Shown here in pieces: positions 34,401-43,456 of a DNA stretch of 64,000 nucleotides. Every line of letters starts with the position of its first letter. Within the stretch, counting starts at the first letter, position 1. The notes under the pieces were generated by a model. The model was not told the origin of the DNA. It made no database searches and saw only the letters and a program-made list of their open reading frames with translations. Source of the stretch: Deltaproteobacteria bacterium (GTDB lineage: Bacteria; Acidobacteriota; Thermoanaerobaculia; Multivoradales; JAHZIX01). The stretch is taken from assembly GCA_022601195.1 (NCBI GenBank), contig JAHZIX010000041.1, forward strand, positions 38,668-102,667, given 5' to 3'. The position numbers and the translations under genes were made by a program.

Positions 34401-37280
34401 GCCAGTTTCGAGACCTCCATCGACTCCGACCGCAGCAACGAGGACGCGGTTCCAGTTCTCACCGGACTGCGCTTCGACAAGTTGCTGCTGCTGCCGGGAG
34501 ACTCCCGACGTAGCACCCAGGTCACCCTGTCACCCGGTGGCAGCGGCGATCGGGAGTTCACGGTGCACAGCCGGTCCAGCGATGACTCCAAGAGCGAATG
34601 GCTTCTCCATGCTCGGGGTCACCTGCGCCTGGAAGGTTCCATAGCTGGTTCTCCTGGAGCGGCTAGCGCTCGCCAGGAGTTTGCCAGTTCCAACGGCAGC
34701 CCAACCCTGCCTGAACCGATCTCCGCTCGCAAGGCTGCCTTCCCCCAAGACATCCCGGTGAGCGATCACTACCGCGCCATGGCGGCCCGTGGGATTTCCT
34801 ATGGAGAGAGCTTCCAGGCCCTTCGGGAGATCTCCCGAGGCGACCGGCAAGTGCTCACTCGACTCGAGTTGAGCCCCGAATGCGCTAGCGAGAACCACGC
34901 CTATCGGCTGCATCCGGTCCTGCTGGATGCCGCCTTTCAGAGCGTCGCCGCCATCTTCCCTCCCCCGGAGGAAGGAAATCTTGATCCGGTGACCTATTTG
35001 CCCCGCGGCATCGAACAGCTGCGGTGGACGGCTCGGCCCCCGGCCCAAGTCTGGTGCTGGGCACGGCTGAAGCCCGGTAGTGAAGCCGGCGACCAGGCCT
35101 TGGAAGCGGATATCGATCTAATGGACGATTCCGGCGCTCCCTTGGTGACAGTAGAAGGGCTCCAATTGGAACGTTTGGAGAGCTCCCAAACCCGCTCTGC
35201 TCACTGGCAGGAACAGGCCTACGAGCCCACCTGGATCCCCCTCGACGAACCCGTCCGGAGCGAGCCATCCAAGGGCCTCTCAGAGCCGGGTCGATGGATT
35301 ATTCTGGCGGACTGGGGAGGCTTCGGTGGAGCCCTCGCCAGCGCCCTCGAAAGCCACGGCGAAAGCTGCTACCTCGTGCGCCCCGGCGACTGCCGAGGAG
35401 GCCGACTCGAAGCCGGGGATGCCCAGATCGAGCCCTCCTGCGGTGAAGATTTCCTCTGGTTGATGGAGCAAGCGACCGCTGCTGCCAATCCAACTACCAG
35501 CACAACTACCAGTGCAACGACCAATGCCGCTAAGAGTGCCGCTCCCAGCTCTCCTCTAAGGGGGATCATCTCCTGTTGGAGTCTCGACCTTGCCGCCAGC
35601 GAGGACGCCGATGCGAACGGCCTCACCGCAGCGCTCCGTTCCAGCTGCGGCACCGCTCTCGAAGCCTTGCGGGCCCTGAGCGCTGGTCCGTCTGGGCCTC
35701 GCCTGTGGCTGGTCACCCGCAAAGGGCAACCGGTGACTCCAGGGGAAGCGGATCTCTCCACCATCCAATCAGCCCTTTGGGGGCTCGGGAAAGTCATCGC
35801 CTTGGAGCAGGAAGAACGCTGGGGAGGTCTGGTGGATCTGGATACCGGACCAGCCCTCCAATCGGCTCGCCAAATGGCCGCCGAGCTGCTGGGGGATTCC
35901 TCTGAGCGGCAGATCGCATTCCGCGACGGCCAGCGCTATGCCGCTAGATTGCAGCGCTACGAACAACCAGCACATCCCCTCTCAGCCGTAGCCGACGGCG
36001 CCTACCTCATTACCGGTGGGTTGAGTGGTCTCGGTCTCGAAACGGCTCGATGGCTAGCCCAAGCCGGGGCCCGCCGCCTCATCCTTCTGGGCCGCACCGC
36101 CTTGCCCCCCCGCCGCCAATGGACAGCTCTCGAAACGAATCACCCAGCCTACGAGCGGGTGGCCGCCGTTCGAGACCTGGAACGACAGGGGATGAGCATC
36201 CACTTGGGAAGCTTCGACATCGCCGATCCCGAGGCCCTGACAGCTTTCCTGGCCGACTACCGCAGCCAGGGATGGCCACCGATCCGCGGCGTCGTCCACT
36301 CCGCCGGGCTGGTTCAAGATCAGTTGGCGGTCCATCTGGACGACGAGGCCTTTCAAGCTGCCACGCGGCCCAAAGTCCTGGGCTCCTGGCTACTGCACCG
36401 GGCGACTCTCGAGGAACCCCTCGACTTCTTCCTTCTCTACTCCTCCATGACTTCTCTCTTCGGTCAGTTGGGGCAGGGAGCCTACGCTGCGGGCAACGCC
36501 TTCATGGACGCCCTGGCCCATGCTCGCAGAGCCCGCGGTCTACCGGCCTTGAGCATTCATTGGGGCCCGTGGAGTGAGGTCGGTATCTACGCCCGATTGG
36601 ACGAGGCAACCCGCCGAGGCATCGACATGAGCGGTGTTCACCCCATCAGCCCGGAAGACAATTTACGCGTCCTGGGACAGGTCCTAGGCAGCGAGACCCC
36701 GGAGATCTTGGTCGCCGACGCGGATTGGAATCATCTGGCATCGGGGGGTGGATCAACGAGTGGAGAAGGAAGCTACTTCTCCCTCCTGCAGGAAGAGGCC
36801 GGAGAACAAGACGGCGACCAGGAGGGCACCGAGACCGTCCTCCGTCTACTGCTGGCAGAGCCCGCTGAACGACGGGCCTTGCTCCTCCAAGAGCTCCGCT
36901 CCGCCGCCGCCAGGGTGCTCCGCACGGAAGCCGACCGCCTGGCCGTCCAAGCCCCCCTCACCACCCTCGGGCTGGATTCCATCATGGCGGTCGAGCTCAA
37001 GAACACCATTCATGCCCAATTGGACCTCCAGGTCGCTATCGTCGATTTGTTCACGGCCTCTATCTCGGGCCTAGTGGACATCCTCCTTCCCCAGCTGGAC
37101 GAACATCAGCGATTGACCGAGCTACTCGAAGAGATCGAAGGCTTGTCCCTGGAGGAAGCCGCCGAGCTACTCGAAGAAGACGAGGAGACACCGGCCCAGG
37201 ACGCACCAGAGATCTTCCGAGAGCATGCCCCAGAGCCTGCTGGAGAAGGCCTGCCCCAGCCGGTTGCGGGCCACCGTTGA
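31425..37280 (+). CDS. Type I polyketide synthase module 2 (KS-AT-DH-KR-ACP)
   Basis: 1951 residues. An N-terminal helix (ALKALQEMQGRLDEFEARR) may dock to module 1. The KS has Cys212 in DTACSGSLLA, EAHGTGTRVGDP and NLGHMESAAG. The AT has GQSLGE (Ser675) and VDAAAHSPHMDP, which lacks the malonyl HAFH motif. The DH is well preserved: His973 in SDHRLQDTVVFPAASYVEMA and HPVLLDAAFQ. The KR has TGGLSGLG near 1525, SSMTSLFG and GAYAAGNAF. The ACP is TTLGLDSIMAV (Ser1852). The acidic C-terminal tail (LLEEIEGLSLEEAAELL) looks like a docking helix for a downstream protein. No ER. The halogenase starts 3 bp after the stop. Confidence 0.95.
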   Translation: MSDSSSPSMSPGEASLSPTKRALKALQEMQGRLDEFEARRSEPIAIVGMGYRFPGADSVAAYWQLLTEGADAISEVPAHRWDIHRLYHPDPDARGKISGRWGGFLEGLDRFDTSFFGISPREAPYIDPRQRLLLEIAWEALENAGIPPESLAGSSTGVYTAVLTNDYDQMISRRPEAIEMYTGTGTANAMVANRLSYFLDLQGPSMTLDTACSGSLLAIHLACQGLRGGEADLALAGGVALNLLPNGDLFFSRAESLSTAGRCRAFDKDANGIVRSEGAGLVVLKRLSQAQRDGDRIYAQIAGGATNHDGRSNGIMAPRGEAQEAVLRRAYQSCGQDPARVQYIEAHGTGTRVGDPIEVRALSEVLGQGRGEQEPLHLGSVKTNLGHMESAAGVAGVMKVALALHHRQLPGNLHFRELNPLIDSTTFPLRVEGQLGPWPDPSEPLLAGVNGFGFGGTNVHLVLQEATGTGIGIDPAQASRSDLESHRSRLLPLSARSPEGLKQLAQSWRRYLTEDLAKGLPEDHFYDLGYTAACRRSHLEYRLAVAAADREELDRRLEAFLEGEDGEAGVIHGQVSGAASCPVVFAFSGQGGQWLGMGLQLLEEEPVFRRCLEECDRLLGEHLEWSLLAELGRSPAESRLEAIEVAQPVIFSFQVALAALWRSWGIEPTVVFGQSLGEVAAAHVSGALSLEDAVLVVVTRSQLLRRVAGKGATAAVGLPPEEVQELLVGREEEMAMAGSTGPTSCIVSGDPAAVRELVATLEDRDVYCRLLERVDAAAHSPHMDPLLPELAARLAYLNPQASEVPFLSTVTAEIAPGETLGASYWTRNLREPFHVARAVEKLIGDGQQVFLEVGPHPLLAGAIRQSLVHSSSPGKAIGSLRRDEAERESLLTALGELYTQGLEVDWQRQYPEQGSVLELPTYPWQRERHWLDEAQWQTGHPLLGSALHAAQPVGQILWQGEQTPQSQHYLSDHRLQDTVVFPAASYVEMALAASFETSIDSDRSNEDAVPVLTGLRFDKLLLLPGDSRRSTQVTLSPGGSGDREFTVHSRSSDDSKSEWLLHARGHLRLEGSIAGSPGAASARQEFASSNGSPTLPEPISARKAAFPQDIPVSDHYRAMAARGISYGESFQALREISRGDRQVLTRLELSPECASENHAYRLHPVLLDAAFQSVAAIFPPPEEGNLDPVTYLPRGIEQLRWTARPPAQVWCWARLKPGSEAGDQALEADIDLMDDSGAPLVTVEGLQLERLESSQTRSAHWQEQAYEPTWIPLDEPVRSEPSKGLSEPGRWIILADWGGFGGALASALESHGESCYLVRPGDCRGGRLEAGDAQIEPSCGEDFLWLMEQATAAANPTTSTTTSATTNAAKSAAPSSPLRGIISCWSLDLAASEDADANGLTAALRSSCGTALEALRALSAGPSGPRLWLVTRKGQPVTPGEADLSTIQSALWGLGKVIALEQEERWGGLVDLDTGPALQSARQMAAELLGDSSERQIAFRDGQRYAARLQRYEQPAHPLSAVADGAYLITGGLSGLGLETARWLAQAGARRLILLGRTALPPRRQWTALETNHPAYERVAAVRDLERQGMSIHLGSFDIADPEALTAFLADYRSQGWPPIRGVVHSAGLVQDQLAVHLDDEAFQAATRPKVLGSWLLHRATLEEPLDFFLLYSSMTSLFGQLGQGAYAAGNAFMDALAHARRARGLPALSIHWGPWSEVGIYARLDEATRRGIDMSGVHPISPEDNLRVLGQVLGSETPEILVADADWNHLASGGGSTSGEGSYFSLLQEEAGEQDGDQEGTETVLRLLLAEPAERRALLLQELRSAAARVLRTEADRLAVQAPLTTLGLDSIMAVELKNTIHAQLDLQVAIVDLFTASISGLVDILLPQLDEHQRLTELLEEIEGLSLEEAAELLEEDEETPAQDAPEIFREHAPEPAGEGLPQPVAGHR
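35493..35552. repeat. 12-bp tandem repeat, five copies, in module 2 linker
   Basis: Units ACTACCAGCACA, ACTACCAGTGCA, ACGACCAATGCC, GCTAAGAGTGCC and GCTCCCAGCTCT encode TTST, TTSA, TTNA, AKSA and APSS between the DH and KR regions. Confidence 0.75.
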
Positions 37281-37283
37281 GCC

Positions 37284-39122
37284 ATGAGCGGCATCAAGGA
37301 ACGAATCGAGAGCCTGCCCGAGGAGAAACGCCAGCTACTCCAACGGCGTTTGCAAAGGAAGGCCTCGTCCCCCAGTTCATCGCTACGGGAAGAGTCACCA
37401 TCGGCGGAAGAATCCTTCGATGTCGTCGTCCTCGGCGGCGGCCTCGCTGGCCTTTCCTTAGCTCTGGAAATCTCCCAGAGACGTCCCGAGACACGGCTTC
37501 TGGTCGCCGAGCGCCGCAAGCACCCCTTCCCGGAAGCGGCCCACAAAGTGGGAGAATCGACGGTGGAAGTCGGCTCGCGCTACTTCCGGGATGTTCTCGG
37601 CCTTGAAGAGCACCTGCGGGAAGAGCAGTTGCCGAAGGCCGGCCTGCGTTTCTTCTTCTCCAGTGGCAACAACGACGACATCACGGATCGAGTGGAAATC
37701 GGTGCCACCTATTTGCCGCCGGTGGGCAGCTACCAATTGGACCGGGGACGGTTCGAGAACTTTCTCAGCGAAGAAGCCCGGCAACACGGTGTAGAAGTGC
37801 GAGACGGCTGCCGGGTCCGGCAGGTTCAGCTGGCGGAGGACGGGGAACGACACCGAGTGAATCTGACTCGAGGCGGGACTGAGAGCTGCGTCGAAGCTCG
37901 CTGGGTCGTCGACGCCTCCGGCCGCAATGGCCTACTCAAACGCCAATTGCAACTCGGCCGGAAAGTAGCTCACCGCTGCCATGCAGCCTGGTTCCGCCTC
38001 GCCGCAGTCATCGACCCAGACGATTGGTCCAGCGATTCCACCTGGCGCCAGCGAGTGCCACCGGGCCTTCGGCGCCTGAGCACCAACCATCTCATGGGTC
38101 CAGGCTATTGGGTTTGGCTCATTCCACTCGCCTCCGGAGCCACCAGTGTGGGCATCGTGGTCGATGCCCAAGTCCACTCCCTCGATGACCTTCGCAGTTT
38201 CGAGAAAGCCCAGCGCTGGCTGCAAAATCACGAGCCGGAATGCGCCAACCACGTCGCCGCCCAGCAAGACTCCCTGATGGACTTCCGGGTCTTCCCGGAC
38301 TACGCCTACAGTTGCGAGCGCGTCTACTCCCCGCAGCGCTGGTGCCTCACCGGAGAAGCCGGGGTCTTCGCGGACCCGTTCTACTCTCCCGGCAGCGACT
38401 TCATTGGTATCGGCAACAGCTTCATCACCGACCTGGTGTGTCGTGATCTGGGCGGCGAGGAGGTGAGCGAACGGGCCGAAACCTACAATCGCATCTACCT
38501 CAACACCTTCGAGTCTCTCCTCACGGTTTACCAGGATCTCTACCCGGTAATGGGAAACGCGCAGGTGATGACCGCCAAGATCATCTGGGACTTCGCTATC
38601 TATTGGGGGTTCAGCGGGTTACTGATTTTCAACGACAAGTTGCGGGACCCAGCCTTCATGGCATCCATGGGACCAGAGCTCCAGCGCCACAACCAGCTCA
38701 ACGTCTTATTGCAAAGGCTCTTTCTAGATTGGAATCGGCTGGAGCAGAAGCCGTTTCGGCGTCGTTTCATCGATTTCTTGGAGATCGATTTCCTGCGCCG
38801 GCTTCATCATGACTTGGAAACTCCCCTCCCGGACGAGAGCTTGCAGAGGAAGGTGCGAGAGAATCTGAATCTCCTCGAAGCCCTCGCCTCCGGCATCTTT
38901 CAGAGGGCCTCCAAGGCGCTGCCGGAATCGCAGCGGCACCAGGCTGTCCCGCCGGGGTCGGACCCGTACCGCATCGCCCTGAATGAAACCGGATGGGTGG
39001 CCGCAGGTGGGTCAGCTCCCGATGCGGAGATGGACCTCGACCTATCGAAGATCTGGCTCGACAACCCGACCGAGATCGACGGTCAGCAGGCAAGCCCTTC
39101 CCTGCAGGGCGTTGGAGCATGA
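37284..39122 (+). CDS. Flavin-dependent halogenase-like oxidoreductase
   Basis: 612 residues. The FAD-binding GxGxxG is VVVLGGGLAGLSLAL near residue 50. HKVGESTVEVG follows, and YWVWLIPLASG near 275 is the WxWxIP signature of flavin halogenases. GEAGVFADPFYSPGSDFIGI is the second FAD-contact block. The family uses FADH2, oxygen and halide to halogenate activated positions. The first 26 residues (including LPEEKRQLLQRRL) match the N-terminus of the next NRPS, so this enzyme may dock to a carrier protein. At over 600 residues it is longer than typical halogenases because of the C-terminal helical extension. It overlaps the NRPS by 4 bp. A non-halogenating monooxygenase remains possible. Confidence 0.85.
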   Translation: MSGIKERIESLPEEKRQLLQRRLQRKASSPSSSLREESPSAEESFDVVVLGGGLAGLSLALEISQRRPETRLLVAERRKHPFPEAAHKVGESTVEVGSRYFRDVLGLEEHLREEQLPKAGLRFFFSSGNNDDITDRVEIGATYLPPVGSYQLDRGRFENFLSEEARQHGVEVRDGCRVRQVQLAEDGERHRVNLTRGGTESCVEARWVVDASGRNGLLKRQLQLGRKVAHRCHAAWFRLAAVIDPDDWSSDSTWRQRVPPGLRRLSTNHLMGPGYWVWLIPLASGATSVGIVVDAQVHSLDDLRSFEKAQRWLQNHEPECANHVAAQQDSLMDFRVFPDYAYSCERVYSPQRWCLTGEAGVFADPFYSPGSDFIGIGNSFITDLVCRDLGGEEVSERAETYNRIYLNTFESLLTVYQDLYPVMGNAQVMTAKIIWDFAIYWGFSGLLIFNDKLRDPAFMASMGPELQRHNQLNVLLQRLFLDWNRLEQKPFRRRFIDFLEIDFLRRLHHDLETPLPDESLQRKVRENLNLLEALASGIFQRASKALPESQRHQAVPPGSDPYRIALNETGWVAAGGSAPDAEMDLDLSKIWLDNPTEIDGQQASPSLQGVGA

Positions 39123-42100
39123 ATGGGTTAGCCGCGCGCCTGGCAGCTCTGCCGGCGGAAAAGCGGGCCCTATTGGAGAAGCGCTTGCGCCGCCAACCTG
39201 GCGAGCAGGGCGGCGAAACGATTCCCACCTTGTCTCGGGGAGCAGACTCCTACCAGGCCACCTTTGCTCAGGAACGCCTATGGTTTATCGAACAATGGGA
39301 ACAGCTACCGCTCTATTCCGAACACCTCCTACTTCGGCTTCAGGGTGAGGTCCACGAGAAATTCCTCCACCGCGCTGTCGCCCTCCTGGTAGCTCGCCAT
39401 GAAAGCCTCCGAACGTCTTTCGACCACACTGACCGTGGTCTTCGGCAAGTCCTTCAACCGTCCCTAGCCTACGAGCTACCCTGCCTGGACCTGAGCTCCC
39501 TCTCTGGCGCCGACAAAACGAAAGAGATGCATCGTCTCGCTGGCCAGGAAGGCCGCCGCCCTTTCCACCTGGACCGCCCTCCCCTCTTCCGGCTGCATCT
39601 CTACCTCTTGGAACCCACCGACCGGGTACTCGGGCTGACGATTCACCACATCATCTTCGACGCATGGTCCGTGGGGGTCTTCTTTCGAGAGCTCTTCGAC
39701 ATCTACTCATCGCTGCGGCGTGGCGAAACTCCCCAGTTGCCTCCTTTGCCGGTGCAGATGATCGAATTCGCAGCTTGGCAGCGCCAGCAAGTGCTCCAGG
39801 AGAGCTACCAAAAGAGCTTTGCCTACTGGCGAAAAGAGCTGTCGGCGAGCCCTGACACTCTCGGGCCACTGGCTCCAGGGCCACTGGCTCCAGGGGCACT
39901 GGCTCCAGGGGCACTGGCTCTCGACTTGCCATCTCCCGGCTTGCCATCTCTCGCTCCCGACACTCTCGACCTGCCGAGTGATTTTCCCCGCCCGCCGGTG
40001 CGCAGCGGTCGAGGTCAACGGCACCACTTCACCCTTTCCCCCGCATTGACGGAAAGACTCTCCTTTCTCGGCCGACGCCTCGACGCGACGCTGTTCATGA
40101 CCCTGCTGTCGGCCTTCTCTGCTCTGCTTCATCGGCTTTCTGCCCAGCGACGAATCCCCGTGGGTATCCCGATCACCGAACGAGCCCGCCCCGAGTGGGA
40201 ACCGGTGGTGGGCCTCTTCGTCAATACGGTGGTCGTCGTCGCAGATCTTCCTCCGGGGGAGAGCTTCGAAGGGTTACTAGCTCGGGTCCGGCAACGAACT
40301 TTGATGGCCCAAGCTCATCGGGATGTCCCCTTCGAGCGGTTGGTGGAAGAGCTTGCGCCACGCCGAGACCTGAGCCGCACGCCCTTGTTCCAAGTGCTCT
40401 TCGACGTGCAGACCCTGCCAGACCCTCCCCTGCCGGAGGGCCTTTCGGGACACCTTCTGGAAGTTCCCCGAGAAACGTCGAAATTCGACCTCTACTTGGT
40501 ACTACAAAGAACGGAGGGGGGACTGAAGGCGGAGTTGGAGTACAACAGAGACCTCTTCTCCAACACCACCATCCGCCGTTGGGCACGCGCCTACCGGACG
40601 TTGTTGCAGCACCTCAGCCACCAGCCGGAGTCAGCCCTCGCCGAACTACCCCTCCTGGCTCCCTCGGCCCGGCATCAAATTCTTGTGGAGTGGAATGACC
40701 GAGAGGCCCCCCTGCCGAAAGAGGGTCTCACCTTGACCCAGCTCGTTGCTCGGGGTGCAAGAATCTCCGCCGAATCCCTGGCCGTGGTTTCGGGAAATAG
40801 GTCCCTCACTCACCGCGCCCTCTGGCAGCGGGTTCGGCGTTTGGCCCAAGGGCTCCAAGAACGAGGTTTGGGGGCCGAGGATCGCGTGGCGGTGGCCCTC
40901 CCGAGAGGCCCTGGGCTGGTTATCGCCCTGCTAGCCACTCTCGAAGCCGGAGCCGCCTACATCCCCCTGGACCCGGATCACCCTGCGGAAAGACTGAGCT
41001 TCATTCTCGAAGACAGCCAGGCCGCCTTGCTCCTCACCGATGTCGCCACTGAGAACCGCCTTCCTGGCACCACGGTACCGAAGATGCTCCTGGGCGAGAT
41101 GGGAGAGAACCAAGGCTTCGAAGCCGACGGGAGAGAAGATCGAGCTCTTCCCCGTCCTCGAGCTCTCTGCCCCGAGAGTCTTGCCTATGTGCTCTACACC
41201 TCCGGATCTACAGGACGTCCGAAGGGGGTAGCGGTGAGTCACGGGGCAGCGGTGAATTTCCTACTTTCGATGCTCCGCAGACCAGGCCTGAGCCCCAGCG
41301 ATGTCTTTCTGGCGGTGACCACGGTGGCTTTCGACATTTCCCTCCTGGAGCTCTTCGGGCCACTGGCAGCCGGTGCACGGGTGGTTCTAGCGGACGGGGA
41401 ATCGACTCGGGACGGACGGCTCTTGGCCTCCCTCCTCGAAAGCAGCGGCGTCACTACTATGCAAGCCACGCCGGCCGGCTGGCAGATGCTGCTGGATAGT
41501 GGGTGGACTCCTCCCAGTGGTTTCCGAGCCCTCTGTGGTGGACAAGAGCTACCCGTGCCCCTGGCTCGTCGACTAGCCACCGGCGACGGGAGCCTTTGGA
41601 ACCTCTACGGCCCTACAGAAACGACCGTGTGGTCTTCCCTTGAGGAGGTCAATGTGACTTCCTTGGAGGAATCGAGCTCCGTCTCCCTCGGCCGTCCCCT
41701 GGCCAACACCCATCTCATGGTGACCGACTCGTCCCTGCGAGCCTGCTTGCCGGGAACGTCCGGGGAACTCAGTATCGGTGGCCACGGCTTGGCCCGAGGA
41801 TATTTCTCCCGGCCGGCCCTGACAGCGGCGACCTTTGTGCCCGATGCCTTTTGCTCTACCCCTGGCAGTCGCCGCTACCTCACCGGTGACCGGGCTCGCC
41901 AGGGGCCGGACGGCCGAGTGGAGTTTCGCGGCCGACGAGACCGACAGGTCAAGATTCATGGTTTCCGCATCGAGCCGTCGGAGGTCGAAACGGCTCTCCG
42001 AGAACATCCTCTGATTCGAGAAGCCGTTGTCGTCGCCGCCCCGGACCCCATCCGGGAAGAAACCCGCTTGGTGGCCTTTGTCGTCGGCAACGGCCCCCTG

Positions 42101-43456
42101 GAAGAGCTCTCGAAATGGCTGAGCTCTAAGTTACCGGCCTATTTGATCCCAGGAGAGATCCGAAATCTGGATGCCCTACCTCTCACTCCCAATGCCAAGA
42201 TCGATCTAACGGCCCTCCGGCGGATGGCAGAAGAGCGTCCGATCGCCCTCTTGGAAGAAGGCCCCGAGGCCTCCTCCCCTAGCCAACGAATCTTGAGCGA
42301 CACGGAAAACACGGTCAGAGAGCTTTTTTCCCAGATCCTTCGCATCCCGTCCCCAGAGGTTCTCCTGGACTCGAATTTTTTCGCCTTGGGAGGCCACTCC
42401 CTTCTGACCACTCGGTTGCTGTCGGCGGTACGGAATCGGCTCGACGCGGACGTCTCTTTGATCCAGTTTTTCCGCAACCCTACCGTCGTCGGCCTTGCCG
42501 CGGTGGTGGAAAGGCTGCGGGGGGATCTGCTAGAGGCTCTGCCTTCCTGCCTCGTACCGATGCAGCTCGGTGCTGCTAGCAACCCCATCTTCTGGATACC
42601 ACCGGCCGCTGGAAGCCCCTTGTGCTACGTCGAGGTAGTTCGGCAGCTCGATCCCCAACTCTCCTCCTGGGGACTGCAAGCTCCCGGCTTGCGCCCTGGG
42701 GAGACCCCGCTGCCTCGGGTGGCAGACCTAGCAGCCCACTTCATCGAAGGCCTCCGGGCCGTTTCCCCTCAGGGTCCCTATCGCATCGCCGGTTGGTCCT
42801 TCGGCGCGGTGGTGGCTTGGGAAATGGCTCGACAGTTGACTGAGGAGGGCGCTGAAATCGAGCTCCTCGCCCTTCTCGATGGCGGTATGGACCGCTGGCA
42901 CCTGAGCCGGATGAAAAATCCCTTGAAGGCTGCGACCACCGCTGGCGCAGTGCTGCGCATAGCAGCGAGTACCGGGCTACCCAAGAGCTACCAGGAGTTG
43001 CGGACCCTGGCCAGCTGGCTAGGGATCTCCCTGCCCTCCTCCACCGCCTTTGGAGAGGCCCAGGGTATGGCCGCCAAGTTGGTTCTGCTGCGAGGCCTCC
43101 GCCCCGAGATCGCCCGCTCCCTTCGGGTGCTCAAGGCCACCTTCGTAGCTGGAGCTCAGTACCGCCTGCTGCCCTACTCTGGAATGGCATCTCTGTTTCG
43201 CACCGGCGACTTCCAGGCCCATCGCGATGACTACCTGAACCGTCTGCGTCGGCTCTCTAGCGGATCCCTCCAGGTGAGCTCGATTCCCGGCAATCACATG
43301 ACCTTGATCATGGATCCACAAAACGTCCGCGTGCTGGCAGAGCGCTTCGCTTCCTGCCTCGCCAGCCTTCATCCAGAGCAGGGGCCGAGAGTCCGTGCCC
43401 CGTACAGCTCAAAACAAAACGGTTCGAAACAAAACAGCACAGGAGTGAAGACATGA
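39119..43456 (+). CDS. Nonribosomal peptide synthetase module C-A-PCP-TE, glycine code
   Basis: 1445 residues from the ATG at 39119 (ATGA overlap with the halogenase); a longer frame to 38993 is the halogenase region. The C domain has HHIIFDAWS (His176-177). The A domain has YTSGSTGRPKG, FDISLLELFGP, YGPTETTVWSS, YLTGDRARQGPDG and PNAKIDL; its specificity residues read D-I-L-Q-L-G-L-V-W, close to the glycine code. The PCP is FALGGHSLLTT (Ser1094). The type I TE has AGWSFGAVVAWEMA (Ser1227) and IPGNHMTL. It should condense the polyketide acyl chain with glycine and release it. A PLAPG/ALAPG repeat lies between the C-domain lobes, and the tail is a SKQNG/SKQNS duplication. Confidence 0.95.
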   Translation: MNGLAARLAALPAEKRALLEKRLRRQPGEQGGETIPTLSRGADSYQATFAQERLWFIEQWEQLPLYSEHLLLRLQGEVHEKFLHRAVALLVARHESLRTSFDHTDRGLRQVLQPSLAYELPCLDLSSLSGADKTKEMHRLAGQEGRRPFHLDRPPLFRLHLYLLEPTDRVLGLTIHHIIFDAWSVGVFFRELFDIYSSLRRGETPQLPPLPVQMIEFAAWQRQQVLQESYQKSFAYWRKELSASPDTLGPLAPGPLAPGALAPGALALDLPSPGLPSLAPDTLDLPSDFPRPPVRSGRGQRHHFTLSPALTERLSFLGRRLDATLFMTLLSAFSALLHRLSAQRRIPVGIPITERARPEWEPVVGLFVNTVVVVADLPPGESFEGLLARVRQRTLMAQAHRDVPFERLVEELAPRRDLSRTPLFQVLFDVQTLPDPPLPEGLSGHLLEVPRETSKFDLYLVLQRTEGGLKAELEYNRDLFSNTTIRRWARAYRTLLQHLSHQPESALAELPLLAPSARHQILVEWNDREAPLPKEGLTLTQLVARGARISAESLAVVSGNRSLTHRALWQRVRRLAQGLQERGLGAEDRVAVALPRGPGLVIALLATLEAGAAYIPLDPDHPAERLSFILEDSQAALLLTDVATENRLPGTTVPKMLLGEMGENQGFEADGREDRALPRPRALCPESLAYVLYTSGSTGRPKGVAVSHGAAVNFLLSMLRRPGLSPSDVFLAVTTVAFDISLLELFGPLAAGARVVLADGESTRDGRLLASLLESSGVTTMQATPAGWQMLLDSGWTPPSGFRALCGGQELPVPLARRLATGDGSLWNLYGPTETTVWSSLEEVNVTSLEESSSVSLGRPLANTHLMVTDSSLRACLPGTSGELSIGGHGLARGYFSRPALTAATFVPDAFCSTPGSRRYLTGDRARQGPDGRVEFRGRRDRQVKIHGFRIEPSEVETALREHPLIREAVVVAAPDPIREETRLVAFVVGNGPLEELSKWLSSKLPAYLIPGEIRNLDALPLTPNAKIDLTALRRMAEERPIALLEEGPEASSPSQRILSDTENTVRELFSQILRIPSPEVLLDSNFFALGGHSLLTTRLLSAVRNRLDADVSLIQFFRNPTVVGLAAVVERLRGDLLEALPSCLVPMQLGAASNPIFWIPPAAGSPLCYVEVVRQLDPQLSSWGLQAPGLRPGETPLPRVADLAAHFIEGLRAVSPQGPYRIAGWSFGAVVAWEMARQLTEEGAEIELLALLDGGMDRWHLSRMKNPLKAATTAGAVLRIAASTGLPKSYQELRTLASWLGISLPSSTAFGEAQGMAAKLVLLRGLRPEIARSLRVLKATFVAGAQYRLLPYSGMASLFRTGDFQAHRDDYLNRLRRLSSGSLQVSSIPGNHMTLIMDPQNVRVLAERFASCLASLHPEQGPRVRAPYSSKQNGSKQNSTGVKT
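39863..39922. repeat. 15-bp tandem repeat, four copies, in the NRPS C domain
   Basis: GGGCCACTGGCTCCA twice, then GGGGCACTGGCTCCA and GGGGCACTGGCTCTC. These are the least diverged copies of the window-wide repeat class and encode PLAPG/ALAPG, inserted between the two lobes of the condensation domain. Confidence 0.9.
43409..43438. repeat. 15-bp duplication at the NRPS C-terminus
   Basis: TCAAAACAAAACGGT and TCGAAACAAAACAGC encode SKQNG/SKQNS just before the stop codon. Confidence 0.75.

Noticed and set aside
39863..39922. Repeat array considered as CRISPR
   Set aside because: Units are contiguous 15-mers without spacers and are in frame in a gene. No cas genes or spacer-repeat pattern occurs anywhere in the window.
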